Shown: positions 50,782 through 60,499 of the stretch, piece by piece
Layout: each line of letters starts with the position of its first letter
Numbering within the stretch: position 1 is the stretch's first letter
Assembly: GCF_900106035.1 (NCBI RefSeq)
Contig: NZ_FNUC01000003.1
Location: 1,853,501-1,917,500, forward strand
Reading direction: 5' to 3'
Length of the DNA: 64,000 nt
From: Jiangella alba
Lineage (GTDB): Bacteria > Actinomycetota > Actinomycetes > Jiangellales > Jiangellaceae
The notes under the pieces: model-generated
What the model was told of the DNA's origin: nothing
The model's input: the letters and a program-made list of their open reading frames with translations, nothing else
The model's database searches: none
Program-made: the position numbers and the translations under genes

Positions 50782-53700
50782 TCAGGGGACGGGGACGGTC
50801 GTGCCGACGCTGCTCACCGCGGGCATCCCGCCGGCGGTGTCCTGCACGATCAGTTCGTCGACGGCCACGTCACCGGCCGTCGCCGCCGGGTCGAACGCGA
50901 GGAACAGGTGGCTGACCACCTCGGCGGCGTGGACGAGAGGGAGCGTGGCCCGCAGGGTGCCGTCGACGGAGACGGCGATGGCGCCGCCGGGGAGGTCGAC
51001 GTCGACGAACAGCTGGTGCCAGCTGCCCGTGGCCAGGGCGGTCGGGGTGCTCAGTGGTGCGAACGGCTGCGGGCTGCCGAGGTCGGGCAGCACCCGCAGG
51101 ATGCGTGGCCGGTCGTTGGCGAAGGTGAACGCGGTGTCGGCGTACGGCTGCGACACCTTCACGTAGCGGGCGCTGAACGACGGCCCGGACAGCGTGATCA
51201 CCGAGCCGGTCTCGGTCCCCGTCCAGCCGGTCACCTCGGTCCAGGCCGCGTTGTCCGAGGACCGCCAGATGCGCAGCTGGCCGGGGTCGAGGCGGTTCCC
51301 GGCCGGCCCGACGAGGTCGTTGTCGACCACCTCGATGGACGAGACCGTGCGCGTCGAGTAGAGATCCGCGCCGACGCTGCGGTTCTGGTAGTCGAACCCG
51401 ACGGCGCCGTACTGGCCGAGGGCGATGAGCCGCCCGTCGGCCGGCGTGGTGTCGTCGTTCTGATGCCCGATGTCGGCGGTGGTGACGAACGTGTCCGACG
51501 TCGTGGCGCGGACCTCGCCGGACGCTGTGACCAGCAGCGACAGTGCCGTGCCCGGCGCGTCGTACGAGTCGGAGAAGCCTTCCTGCAGGCACAGCCGGAG
51601 GCCGCCGCCGGTGGCCGTCAGCCGCACCGCGGCCCGGACGTAGCCGCGGCGGATCGCCGGGAACAGCCGGGACGCGCTCGCCCCGGCGTTCGCCGACGAC
51701 CGCAGCCGGACCGCGCGGCGGCTGGCCCGCTGCCCGGTGATGAAGTCCAGGGTGCCGGTCCGGCTGGAGCGCCACCAGCGCCAGTCGGCCAGCTCGGTCC
51801 CGTTGGCGGTGCCGGCGGCCTTGCGGAAGTTGACGGTGTCCAGTGCGCCCTGGCTGTCCCGGACGTAGCGGTCGAACTCCTCCACCAGCAGGGTCTTCGG
51901 GGTGTCTCCGGGCGTGATCCAGCCGAACAGCCGGTCGCCGGTGCCGGATGGCGCGGAGTCCGCGTTCTGCGCCTGGCGCAGCTCGGTGACGGCCGCCCAG
52001 CCGGGCGCGGACAGCTCGGTGGCGCCGAGCAGGTCCTGGTAGCCGTGCCACCTGGCGCCGTCGTCGTCGCTGTACGCCGCGGTGAGGTTGTTGCGGTAGT
52101 AGCTGGTCTGGCTGAAGCCGTTGTGCCCGGACCAGCTGAGCATCAGGCTGCCCGGTGCGGCTCCGGGGAACAACGCCGGCTGCGTGTTGCTGGACAGCAC
52201 GGTGCTGTCGGTGGCCGCCGACCACGTGACGCCGTCGTCGGTGGACCGGCTGGCCGCCAGGTAGGTCTTCCGCCCGAGCTGCTGGCGGGCCAGGATCGCG
52301 ATCGAGCCGTCGCCGAGTTCGGCGATGCCCGCCTCGGTGATGCCCTTCTCGAAGCCGAACTGACCGGGCAGGGCCAGTTCGTCCATGCTCTGGGTCCAGG
52401 TGAGCCCGCCGTCGGCGGACCGGATGACGCTGCTGACGAAGGTCCCGTCCGGCCGGACGATGTACGACATCACGTGCAGGTACGCGCCGGACGAGGTACG
52501 GATCGGGTTGGTGTAGGACAGCGCCCACGAGGCCGGGTTGCCGGTGGTGCGGTTGGTCAGCGGCACGTGCCGTGGGCCGGTGGCGTCCCAGACCGGGCGT
52601 CCGGTCGCCGTGAACGAGCCGGCCTGGATGACGTAGGTCTGGACGTTGTTCTGCGCCGGGTCGGTGAAGTCGCCGCCCTCGGTGTAGGCGAAGGAGATCC
52701 GGAAGAAGAAGGTCAGCACGCCGCGGACCGGGTCCCAGAGCAGCCCTTCCGGCCCCTCACCCTTCGCGCCGGGCACCCCGGTGAACGCCTTGAACGTCTC
52801 CAGCGCGCCCCAGCTCCGGCCGCCGTCGGAGCTGTACCGGGCGTTGATCCCGCCCAGGCTCGGTGCGGTCGAGACCGTGATCATCCGGCCGCTGGGCAAC
52901 TGGGCGACCTTGATCGCGTCGGCCGAGGCCGGCAGCCGCTGCAGGACCCGGTGCCCGTACTGCACCTGCAGGGCGCCGGTGTCGCGGTCGATCCGGTTGG
53001 TCGCGCCGGGATTGCCGGAGTACGCGTAGACGGTGATCGAGGAGCTCGCGGCGATCTGCGGGACCCGGACGTACACGCCGTACGAGTTCGAGTAGGCGTG
53101 CAGCTCCCGCCCGGAGGCGTCGGCGAGGCGCAGGTCGCGCAGGTCCGGAGCGAGCTTGCCGGCCGCGATCAGCGCGGCCGTGCCGAGCGTCTGGAAGGAC
53201 AGGAAGGCGGCCCGGTCGCGCAGCGTCACGGCGTTCGCGTTGGTGATGACGACGGGGGTGCGGTACGCCCAGCTGCCGCCGTTGCCGCCGACGAACTCGT
53301 GCGGGCCGAGGTCGTACACGCGCAGGTCGGCGGCCAGGTTGTTGATCACGCAGGTGTACCCGGAGGTGTCGCCGCGATGCGAGTGGACCTTCACGTAGCG
53401 CGCGCTCCGGCCCGCGCCGAGGTAGAGCCACGTCGTGCTGCCGAGCTCGACGTGCTCGGCGTCGTCGACCCGTTGCCAGGCCGCGTTGTCGTTGCTGACG
53501 TAGAGCGCGAGGTCACGGCTGTTCAGCCGGGACAGGCTGCTCGCCTGGACGATCTCGACGGCGGTGAACGACCGGACGCTGCCGAGGTCGGCGCCGACGC
53601 TGCGGTAGTCGTAGTCCAGGGCCAGCGGGGTGGTGCGGCCCAGGTCGGTCAGCGCCGACGCGAACGGGTCGGCGTCAGCGGCGGTCCAGCCGTTGCTGCT

Positions 53701-53817
53701 GGCCAGCGCCGTGGGTGCGGCGGCGGCGCGGCCGGGGGAGACGGCCGGCAGCGCCACCGTGGCCATCGTGGTCGCGGACAGGGCGAGGAAGGTGCGCCGG
53801 GGGATGGGCTGGGACAT
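50782..53817 (-). CDS. Secreted DUF2341/sialidase-type protein
   Basis: The protein has 1011 residues with a Tat leader (RRTFLALSA). Order of parts: F5/8-like module (about 62-170), DUF2341 domain (about 175-275), beta-propeller with Asp boxes such as SSDGGRSW, SADGGLTW and STDDGVTW, a second module (about 765-880) and a lectin-like end with WHQLFVDVDL. The 56132 protein has the same layout and they are recent paralogs. The gene is 20 bp upstream of the 47798 gene on the minus strand. Confidence 0.78.
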   Translation of the reverse strand: MSQPIPRRTFLALSATTMATVALPAVSPGRAAAAPTALASSNGWTAADADPFASALTDLGRTTPLALDYDYRSVGADLGSVRSFTAVEIVQASSLSRLNSRDLALYVSNDNAAWQRVDDAEHVELGSTTWLYLGAGRSARYVKVHSHRGDTSGYTCVINNLAADLRVYDLGPHEFVGGNGGSWAYRTPVVITNANAVTLRDRAAFLSFQTLGTAALIAAGKLAPDLRDLRLADASGRELHAYSNSYGVYVRVPQIAASSSITVYAYSGNPGATNRIDRDTGALQVQYGHRVLQRLPASADAIKVAQLPSGRMITVSTAPSLGGINARYSSDGGRSWGALETFKAFTGVPGAKGEGPEGLLWDPVRGVLTFFFRISFAYTEGGDFTDPAQNNVQTYVIQAGSFTATGRPVWDATGPRHVPLTNRTTGNPASWALSYTNPIRTSSGAYLHVMSYIVRPDGTFVSSVIRSADGGLTWTQSMDELALPGQFGFEKGITEAGIAELGDGSIAILARQQLGRKTYLAASRSTDDGVTWSAATDSTVLSSNTQPALFPGAAPGSLMLSWSGHNGFSQTSYYRNNLTAAYSDDDGARWHGYQDLLGATELSAPGWAAVTELRQAQNADSAPSGTGDRLFGWITPGDTPKTLLVEEFDRYVRDSQGALDTVNFRKAAGTANGTELADWRWWRSSRTGTLDFITGQRASRRAVRLRSSANAGASASRLFPAIRRGYVRAAVRLTATGGGLRLCLQEGFSDSYDAPGTALSLLVTASGEVRATTSDTFVTTADIGHQNDDTTPADGRLIALGQYGAVGFDYQNRSVGADLYSTRTVSSIEVVDNDLVGPAGNRLDPGQLRIWRSSDNAAWTEVTGWTGTETGSVITLSGPSFSARYVKVSQPYADTAFTFANDRPRILRVLPDLGSPQPFAPLSTPTALATGSWHQLFVDVDLPGGAIAVSVDGTLRATLPLVHAAEVVSHLFLAFDPAATAGDVAVDELIVQDTAGGMPAVSSVGTTVPVP

Positions 53818-53838
53818 GGTCCACCTCGTTTCCTGCGT

Positions 53839-56103
53839 CTAGGCGGTGGTGACCTCGAGCATCTTGGAGAGCTGGTTGGTGAAGGTGAACGCGTCGTCGG
53901 AGTGCGGCTGCACGACCTTGACGTAGCGGGCGGTCACGTCGAACCCGGTGAACGTGAACCCGCCGGGGACGCGGGCGACCTGGACGCCCTCGACGCGGCG
54001 CCAGTCGCCGTCGTTGGTGTCGCTGACGTAGACCGAGAGGTCGCCCGGGGTGAGCCGGGTGGTGCCGTCGACGTCGCGCAGCGTCAGCGCGGTGATGGCC
54101 ACCGGCTCCCAGAACGCCGCGCCGACGCTCCGGTTCCGGTAGTCCAGCGCGACCAGCGCGCTGGAGAGCCCGAGGTTCTCCAGGTTCCCCTTCTCCGGCT
54201 CGACGTCACCGCCCAGCCAGCCGTAGAGGGTGGGCCACGGATCGGCGACCTGCCGCGTCAGCACCGTGCCGGCCTCGCGCAGGGTGTCGCGGGCGGCGTC
54301 GTCGGACACGGCGCCGGCAGCGGCCAGGAACCGGTCCAGAGCGGCCACGGCGTCGTCGGTGCGGCCGCCGGCGGCCGCGGTCCGGGCCGCCGCCAGCTCG
54401 GCCAGCAGCGCCTGCCGCTGTGCGGCCGTCAGCGTCCCGTCGTCGTGATGGCCCTCGACCATCGCCTCGGTGCCGTCGAACGTGATGGCGGCCCGGAACC
54501 GCAGCGAGTAGACGTCGGCGTCGTCGAGGACGAACCGCAGCCGGACCGGCCGGCCCACGAGGGCGCCGAGGCCGGGGTCGCCGCGTCGCCAGGTGACCAC
54601 CCGGGCGAGGTCGTCGCCGAACAGCGGATCGGACTCCTCGAGGCTGAAGCCGTCGATCGGCCGGCCGGCAGGGTTCTGGACCTCCACCCGCACCCGCCCG
54701 GCGGCCGAGGTCGCCAGGTTGAGCACGAGGTGCTCGCCGCCGACGCGGATCGGCGCGGTGATCGCCTCGCCGCCTGAGCGCGGCGCGTGCAGCGAGACGA
54801 ACCCGTCGACGCGCATGGAGTAGCGGACGACGTCGAGCTCGTCGCCGGTCCAGTAGCCCTCGGTCGCGTAGATGGACAGCTCGTCCGGCGCCCCGCCGAC
54901 CTGCGACGGGGTCACGACGATCCCGCAGCCGACGCTGTTGTCGGCGTACTTCCAGTTCTCGACGCCGGGGCCGGGCTGGATGTACGCCTCGTCCCAGCGG
55001 TCGAAGACGGTGCCGTCGCGGCTGCTCATGAACAGCGTGTCGGTCATGGCGGTGCCGTAGCGCTCGCTGGCCCGCGACCGCTCCTCCCGGTGCTCGACGT
55101 TGGGGAGATGCAGGTGCGACACCATCCAGCCGGCCGGCTGGACGTAGCGCATCGGGAAGCCGAGCAGGGTGTGCGGCGCCCGGTGGTAGCGGACGACGTT
55201 GTTCGTGTAGAGGTTCTCCTCCGGCGCCGGCGAGCCGGGGTACTCGAGCAGCTCGGGGACGGACCAGGTGAGGAAGTCGGCCGACGTCGACACCATGATC
55301 GCGCGGTACGTGCCGCCGTCGTCGAGGTCGGGCCAGTACCGGATGTACAGGCGGTACCGCTCGATCGCCGGATCCCAGAACGCCACGTTGAGGGTGTCGA
55401 AGGCCATGTTCACCAGGCCGTGCCCGGTCTTCGGTCCCCAGACCATCATCGGGGTGCCGCTGATGCGGCTGAAGGTGAGGCCGTCGGCGGACTTCAGCGG
55501 GTAGAGGGCGGTGGCGTTGTCGGCCAGCTCGATGGCCTTGTACCTCGCGTCCGCCGGCGCGGCGGGGTTGGTGTCCTTGAACACGAAGGTGTGCGACTCA
55601 CCGGCGCCGGCCACCAGGTTGTTGTCCGTGCTGCCGTCGAACTCCACCAGGCCCAGGCTTGGCCGGGTCCAGGTGATGCCGTCGGTGCTCTGCGCCAGCG
55701 CGATGCGCCCGGGGTGCGGGATGTCGACCCGGCCGTCGCGCACGTCGTAGTCCAGTGCGGTGTAGTACATCCGGTAGGTGTCGCCGTCGCGGAAGACGTG
55801 CCGGTAGTGGCAGGCGCTGCCCTCCCACGGCCGGTCGGTGGTCATCGCCACCTCCCGGCGCACGGGCTGGTGCAGCCGGAACGCGGCCCCGTCCAGTTGC
55901 TCGACGAGGGCGGTGCCGGCCATGAGCTCCAGCCGGTCGCCGAGGTCGGCCGGGCGGCCGGCGCGTCCGGGGCCGCGGTGCGCGGCCGTCGCCGGATGCG
56001 CCGGGACGGCGGCCGCGGCGCCGGCGGCCGTGACGGGGAGCACGGCGCCGGCACCGAGCGCACCGGCCGCCCTCAGCAGTCCGCGGCGGGAGACGTCGGT
56101 CAT
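53839..56103 (-). CDS. Secreted GH32/GH43-like beta-propeller protein with binding module
   Basis: The protein has 754 residues with a Tat leader (SRRGLLRAAGALG). Residues about 60-500 form a five-bladed propeller of the GH32/GH43/GH68-like type, with WEGSACHYRHVFRDG, STDGITWTRPSLG and FWDPAIERYRLYIRY. A helical linker follows, and the last 110 residues are one copy of the module shared with its neighbours (VALDYRNRSVG, ARYVKVVQPHSDDAFTF). It sits between the two DUF2341 paralogs. Substrate unknown; fructan or arabinan-type bonds are possible. Confidence 0.75.
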   Translation of the reverse strand: MTDVSRRGLLRAAGALGAGAVLPVTAAGAAAAVPAHPATAAHRGPGRAGRPADLGDRLELMAGTALVEQLDGAAFRLHQPVRREVAMTTDRPWEGSACHYRHVFRDGDTYRMYYTALDYDVRDGRVDIPHPGRIALAQSTDGITWTRPSLGLVEFDGSTDNNLVAGAGESHTFVFKDTNPAAPADARYKAIELADNATALYPLKSADGLTFSRISGTPMMVWGPKTGHGLVNMAFDTLNVAFWDPAIERYRLYIRYWPDLDDGGTYRAIMVSTSADFLTWSVPELLEYPGSPAPEENLYTNNVVRYHRAPHTLLGFPMRYVQPAGWMVSHLHLPNVEHREERSRASERYGTAMTDTLFMSSRDGTVFDRWDEAYIQPGPGVENWKYADNSVGCGIVVTPSQVGGAPDELSIYATEGYWTGDELDVVRYSMRVDGFVSLHAPRSGGEAITAPIRVGGEHLVLNLATSAAGRVRVEVQNPAGRPIDGFSLEESDPLFGDDLARVVTWRRGDPGLGALVGRPVRLRFVLDDADVYSLRFRAAITFDGTEAMVEGHHDDGTLTAAQRQALLAELAAARTAAAGGRTDDAVAALDRFLAAAGAVSDDAARDTLREAGTVLTRQVADPWPTLYGWLGGDVEPEKGNLENLGLSSALVALDYRNRSVGAAFWEPVAITALTLRDVDGTTRLTPGDLSVYVSDTNDGDWRRVEGVQVARVPGGFTFTGFDVTARYVKVVQPHSDDAFTFTNQLSKMLEVTTA

Positions 56104-56131
56104 GGGTTCCTCCGATCGGTAGGGCGGGATC

Positions 56132-59100
56132 TCAACGGGGGATGGGGGTGGTGGGGCCGACGCCGGCCGGCTCGGGCAGGCCGAGGGCGGTGTCCTGGAC
56201 GATCAGCTCGTCCAGCCTGATCTCGCCGGCCGAAGCGGCGCCGGTGCTGAGCAGCAGATGGGTGACGACCTCGGCGGCGTGCAGGCGGGGCAGCCGGGCC
56301 CGGCGGCTGCCGTCGACCTCGACGGTGACGCTGCCGGCGGGCAGGTCGAGATCGACGACGACCCGGTGCCACTCGCCGGGGACGAGCCGGGTCGGCACCT
56401 CCAGCGGCGCGAAGACCTGCTCGTCGTTGCCGTCCGGGAGCACGCGCAGGATGCGCTGCTCGTCGTTGGCGAGGGTGAACGCGTTGTCCGCGTACGGGTG
56501 CGCGACCTTCACGTAGCGGGCCCGCACGGCCGGGCCGGAGAGGGTGATGACGGCGCCGTCCTTGCTGCCGGTCCAGCCCTCCACCCGCTGCCAGTCACCG
56601 CGGTTGGTGTCCGACGTCCAGACGCTCAGGTCCTCCGGCCGCACCCGGGTCCCGGCCGTGCTGAGCAGGTCGTTGTCGACCACCTGGACACCGGTGATGT
56701 CGCGGGCCTCGAACAGGTCGGCGCCGACGCTGCGGCGCTGGAAATCCATCCCGACGACCTGGTGCAACCCCAGCGCGGTCAGGTTGCCGGCGGCCGGGTC
56801 GGCGTCGAGGTTGGCGTGCCCGATGTCGGGGAAGGTCCCGAAGACGTCGTCGCTGGTGGCCAGCAGTTCGCCGTCGGGCCGGAGCAGCAGCGACAGCACC
56901 GTGCCGTGGGCGTTGTGGTGCGCGCCGTACCCCTCCTGCAGGCACAGGTGCAGCCCGCCGGCCAACTGGGAGTGCCGCAGCGCGAAGCCGATCCGTGCCT
57001 GCCGCACCGCCGGGAACAGCCGGGACGCCGCGGCCTCGCCCTGCGGCGCGGCCCGCAGCCGGATCGCCTGCCGGTCCGCGCGGGCGCCGGCGGCGAGGTC
57101 CAGCGTCCCGGTCCGGGTGGTGCGCCACCACCGGTGCGCGGCCAGCTCGGTGCCGTTGGCGGCGCCTGCGGCGGCCCGGTGCGCGACGACGTCCACCGCG
57201 CCGTGGCTGTCGCGCACGAACGCGTCGAAGTCCTCGACCAGCATCAGCTGGGCCGGCCGCGACGGGCGGGTCCAGGCGAACACCCGGCCGGCGTCGCCGG
57301 CGGCCCAGGAGTCGGCGTTGACGGCGGTGCGGACCTCGCTGATGTGCGCCCAGCCGGGCGTGGACAGCGCCGACCCGGCCAGCAGGTCCTGGTAGCCGTG
57401 CCAGCTCTCGCCGTCGTCGTCGGTCCAGGCGGCGGTGAGGTTGTTGCGGTAGTAGCTGGTCTGGCCGAAGCCGTTGTGCCCGGACCAGGTGAGCACCTGG
57501 CCGCCACGGGAGTCGGGGAACAGCCCCGCCGCGGTGTTGCTGGACAGGATCGTGCTGTCGGTGACCGGCGTCCACGTCCGCCCGTCGTCGGCGGACCAGC
57601 TGGCGGTCAGGTAGTGCCGCTGCGGCGCCTGCTGCCGGGCGAGCAGCAGGATCCGGCCGTCGCCGAGCTCGCTGATCGCGACCTCGGTGACGCCCTTCTC
57701 GAAGCCGAACGTGTCCGGCAGGTTCAGCTCGCTGGTGCTCTGCGCCCAGGTGCGGCCACCGTCGGTGGAGCGGATGACGTTGCTGGCGAACGTCCCGTCG
57801 GAGCGGATCATGTAGGACATCGGGTACAGGTGGCTGCCCGCGCGGGTGACGATGCCGTTGGCGTAGGACAGCCCCCAGCTCACCGGCTGGTCGGTGCCGA
57901 CGGTGCGCAGCGGGATGCGGCGCGGCGTCCCGAAGACCGGGCGGCCGTCGTCTGTGTAGGTCTCCGCCTGGGCGATCCACTGCTGGACCTCGTTCTGTTC
58001 CGGGTCCATGAAGTCGCCGGTCGGGGTGTACACGGTGGCGACCAGGAAGAAGAAGCTGAGCACGCCGGTCCGCGGGTCGACGATGAAGCCGCCGGGGCCG
58101 GCCGTCCGGGCATTGGGCACGTCGAGCGGCGGCAGGATGCGTTCCAGCGCCGACCATGTCCAGCCGTCGTCGGTGCTGAAGCGGGCGTGGATGCTCCGGG
58201 CCGACCCGGCGGCGGCCGCCGCCATCATGGTGCCGTCCGGCAGCCGCACGACCTTGATGCCCTCGCCCCAGGCCGGGCCGTCCGGGTGGGTGATGCCCTG
58301 CTGTTCCAGCAGTGTCCGCCGGCCGTACTCGACCTGCAGGGCGCCGCCGTCGTGGACCACCCGGTTGGCGGCCGCCGGGTTGCCGCTGTAGGCGTAGACC
58401 AGCACGGTGCGCCGGGCGCCGATCTCCGGCACCCGGATGTGGACGCCCGTGGCGTCGGCGTAGGCGTGCAGCTCGGCGCCGTCGCGGGTGGCGAAGCGGA
58501 GGTCGCGCAGGTCCGGCTGGAGCCGTCCGGCCGCGATCAGCGCCTCGGTGCCGAGGTCGGCGAAGCTGACGTGAGCGGCGCGGTCGCGCAGCTCCCGGTG
58601 GTGCGGGTTGCGGATGCGGATCTGGGTGCGGTGGCTCCAGGCGCCGCCGCCCGCGCCGACGAAGGTGTGCGCCGGGAGATGGTGCACCCGCACCGCGGTC
58701 TGCAGGTCGGTCAGGGTGAAGGTCCAGCCGGTGACCTCGGCGCGGTGGCAGTGCACCTTGACGTAGCGGCCACGAGCCCGGAAGCCGTACAGCCAGAGGC
58801 CGGCGCCGGCGTCGACCAGCTCGACGCCGCGCACCTTCGTCCAGGTCGCGTTGTCGTCGCTGACGTAGACCGACAGGTCGCGGCTGCCGAGGCGGTGCGC
58901 CGGGCCAGGGGCCGGGGGAGCGGCGGCGCCGTGGACCCGGACGTCGGCGACCGGGTCCTGCAGTACGAAGGTGAACGCGGAGTCGGCGAGGCGCGTGTTC
59001 ACCTTGAGGTAGCGGGCCTGCACCTCGAACCCGCCGAAGGTGTGCACGACGCGCCCGCCCTCAGTGCTCGCGGCGAAGGTCCAGCCGGTCAGCTGCTGGT

Positions 59101-59647
59101 AGGTGACGTTGTCGTGGCTGGTCCACAGGGTGTAGTCGGCCTCGGTGAGCCGGGTGGTGGCGTCCCGGGCGAGCAGCTCGACGCTGCGGATGGTGGCCGC
59201 GCCGAAGGTGTCCACCCCGAGGCTGCGCCGCTGGAAGTCCAGTGCGGCGGCGGTGGCCACCGCGAAGTTGGCGAACGCCCCGGTCGCCGGTGCGGCGTCG
59301 TTGGTGAGCAGGCCGATCGCGGCCGGCAGCCGGGTGCCGTCGCCGGCGAGGTCGCGCGCGAGCTCGATGGCGTTGAGGTCCTGGACGGAGCCCAGGTCGG
59401 CGCCGACGCTGCGCCGGTTGTGGTCGAGCGCGATCTTCAGGTGCTCGCCCCAGCGGCCCAGCGGCGACCGCGGGGCGGCGTGGTCGGCCTCGGCGAACCC
59501 GATGGTGGCGTCCAGCGCGGTGGCGGTTCCGGACGACCCCGCGCCAGTGGCCGCGGCGCCGGTCACCGGCAGGAGAGCACCCGCGCCCACGGTGGCGGAG
59601 AGCGCCAGGAACGTGCGGCGGCTGAACGGGTGCGACGACTGAGCCAT
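56132..59647 (-). CDS. Secreted DUF2341/sialidase-type protein with a nested module
   Basis: The protein has 1171 residues with a Tat leader (SRRTFLALSA). It has the layout of the 1011-residue paralog, but about 150 extra residues (about 99-251) interrupt the first module. This insert is itself a complete copy of the same module and most resembles the first module of the 987-residue protein. After the interruption the first module resumes at HRLGSRDLSV. DUF2341 (about 330-430), a propeller with boxes STDDGWTW, STDGGRTW and SADDGRTW, a third module and a lectin-like end follow. Confidence 0.78.
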   Translation of the reverse strand: MAQSSHPFSRRTFLALSATVGAGALLPVTGAAATGAGSSGTATALDATIGFAEADHAAPRSPLGRWGEHLKIALDHNRRSVGADLGSVQDLNAIELARDLAGDGTRLPAAIGLLTNDAAPATGAFANFAVATAAALDFQRRSLGVDTFGAATIRSVELLARDATTRLTEADYTLWTSHDNVTYQQLTGWTFAASTEGGRVVHTFGGFEVQARYLKVNTRLADSAFTFVLQDPVADVRVHGAAAPPAPGPAHRLGSRDLSVYVSDDNATWTKVRGVELVDAGAGLWLYGFRARGRYVKVHCHRAEVTGWTFTLTDLQTAVRVHHLPAHTFVGAGGGAWSHRTQIRIRNPHHRELRDRAAHVSFADLGTEALIAAGRLQPDLRDLRFATRDGAELHAYADATGVHIRVPEIGARRTVLVYAYSGNPAAANRVVHDGGALQVEYGRRTLLEQQGITHPDGPAWGEGIKVVRLPDGTMMAAAAAGSARSIHARFSTDDGWTWSALERILPPLDVPNARTAGPGGFIVDPRTGVLSFFFLVATVYTPTGDFMDPEQNEVQQWIAQAETYTDDGRPVFGTPRRIPLRTVGTDQPVSWGLSYANGIVTRAGSHLYPMSYMIRSDGTFASNVIRSTDGGRTWAQSTSELNLPDTFGFEKGVTEVAISELGDGRILLLARQQAPQRHYLTASWSADDGRTWTPVTDSTILSSNTAAGLFPDSRGGQVLTWSGHNGFGQTSYYRNNLTAAWTDDDGESWHGYQDLLAGSALSTPGWAHISEVRTAVNADSWAAGDAGRVFAWTRPSRPAQLMLVEDFDAFVRDSHGAVDVVAHRAAAGAANGTELAAHRWWRTTRTGTLDLAAGARADRQAIRLRAAPQGEAAASRLFPAVRQARIGFALRHSQLAGGLHLCLQEGYGAHHNAHGTVLSLLLRPDGELLATSDDVFGTFPDIGHANLDADPAAGNLTALGLHQVVGMDFQRRSVGADLFEARDITGVQVVDNDLLSTAGTRVRPEDLSVWTSDTNRGDWQRVEGWTGSKDGAVITLSGPAVRARYVKVAHPYADNAFTLANDEQRILRVLPDGNDEQVFAPLEVPTRLVPGEWHRVVVDLDLPAGSVTVEVDGSRRARLPRLHAAEVVTHLLLSTGAASAGEIRLDELIVQDTALGLPEPAGVGPTTPIPR

Positions 59648-59685
59648 GGTGCCCCTCGATTCGGTCGGTTGACGCTTGGTCGGCC

Positions 59686-60209
59686 TTACGCGAACGCGCC
59701 GATCTGGATCTCCTGGATGGCGACGCCGAACAGCCCGGCGGGCGGGAACTCCGGCGGGATCGGGATGGTGGGGTCGTGCGTGGGCGCGGACCCGTGCTGG
59801 TGGGGCGGCCGCGGATCGACAGCAGCAGCGGACCGGCCGCGGCGCACAGGTCCCGCAGGAACCGCGTCACCACCGCCGTGCTCGCACTGCCCTGGTTCAG
59901 CGGATTCGCCGTGACGTGGGTGTCGGCCACGCGGTAGGAGAGGAAGACCTTCAGGCCCCAGGCCGGATCGTCGAGGCGCCAGTCCCACCCGCTGCGCACC
60001 TGCGAGTCCCAGTTCATGACCTCGGCGCCCAGTCCGATCTCGAGCGTCCCGAAGCCGGCGGCCGCGATGGCGTCGACCACGGCATGGACTCGGCCCGCCG
60101 CCCACGATCGCCTCGCCGAGATGCCATCCCGTGAGGCGCCGGAGGGTGTCGTCGTCGGCTCCGGCCCTGGCCGTGGTGTCGCGCGGCACCACGGCGACGG
60201 CCACCGCCG
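59686..60209 (-). pseudogene. Frameshifted remnant of a gene
   Basis: Two minus-strand frames each hold protein-like stretches that join only if the frame changes twice. From about 60190 to 60100 one frame reads DDDTLRRLTGWHLGEAIVG. From about 60095 to 59810 another frame reads DAIAAAGFGTLEIGLG through ANPLNQGSASTAVVTRFL and LLLSIRG. From about 59805 the first frame resumes with IPIPPEFPPAGLFGVAI and a TAA stop. No family is recognised. It lies between the promoter region and the sialidase-type operon. Confidence 0.55.
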
Positions 60210-60356
60210 TCACAGCCCGGCGCACTGGCCCGCCCGGGACCCGGACACCGCGCCCAGCGCCGCCGAACCCGCCGCGGACATGGCCACGGAGGCGATGCCC
60301 CACAGGAGAGCCGCTGCCGTGCCGGTGGCGATGACGCGCCGGACGAGCGAGATCAT
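60210..60356 (-). CDS. 48-residue secreted peptide or gene scar
   Basis: The frame starts at ATG 60356 with GAGGGA upstream and encodes 48 residues: a good signal peptide (MISLVRRVIATGTAAALLW) and a tail ending SRAGQCAGL. The tail matches the last residues of the neighbouring 987-residue sialidase-type protein (RSGQCAGL). The simplest reading is a scar left when the middle of a secreted gene was lost. Expression as a small peptide cannot be excluded. Confidence 0.45.
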   Translation of the reverse strand: MISLVRRVIATGTAAALLWGIASVAMSAAGSAALGAVSGSRAGQCAGL

Positions 60357-60384
60357 CTGGTTCCCTCTCTGTCAGACCGAAGAA

Positions 60385-60401
60385 GTTTCAGCTACTGGAA
60401 C
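60385..60401. promoter_or_regulatory. Candidate operator GTTyCA-n5-TGrAAC, copy 1
   Basis: GTTTCAGCTACTGGAAC lies 29 bp upstream of the 48-residue frame and of the minus-strand sialidase-type operon. Its reverse complement matches copy 2 at 61506 in 13 of 17 positions, and the arms are palindromic apart from one purine/pyrimidine pair. No regulator for it is in the window. Confidence 0.55.
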
Positions 60402-60499
60402 AGGAGGTTTCACGTGTGGGGACGAGAATGGAGGCGGCTCGTCGAGATGTCAAGATGCGCCGAAGATCGGCGGCAGTGGCGGGGCGATCTCCCGCGCCG

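Noticed and set aside
50740-54777. 1345-residue plus-strand frame opposite the secreted proteins
   Set aside because: Antisense shadow rich in Arg, Gly, Val and Ala; the minus strand shows Tat leaders and Asp boxes.
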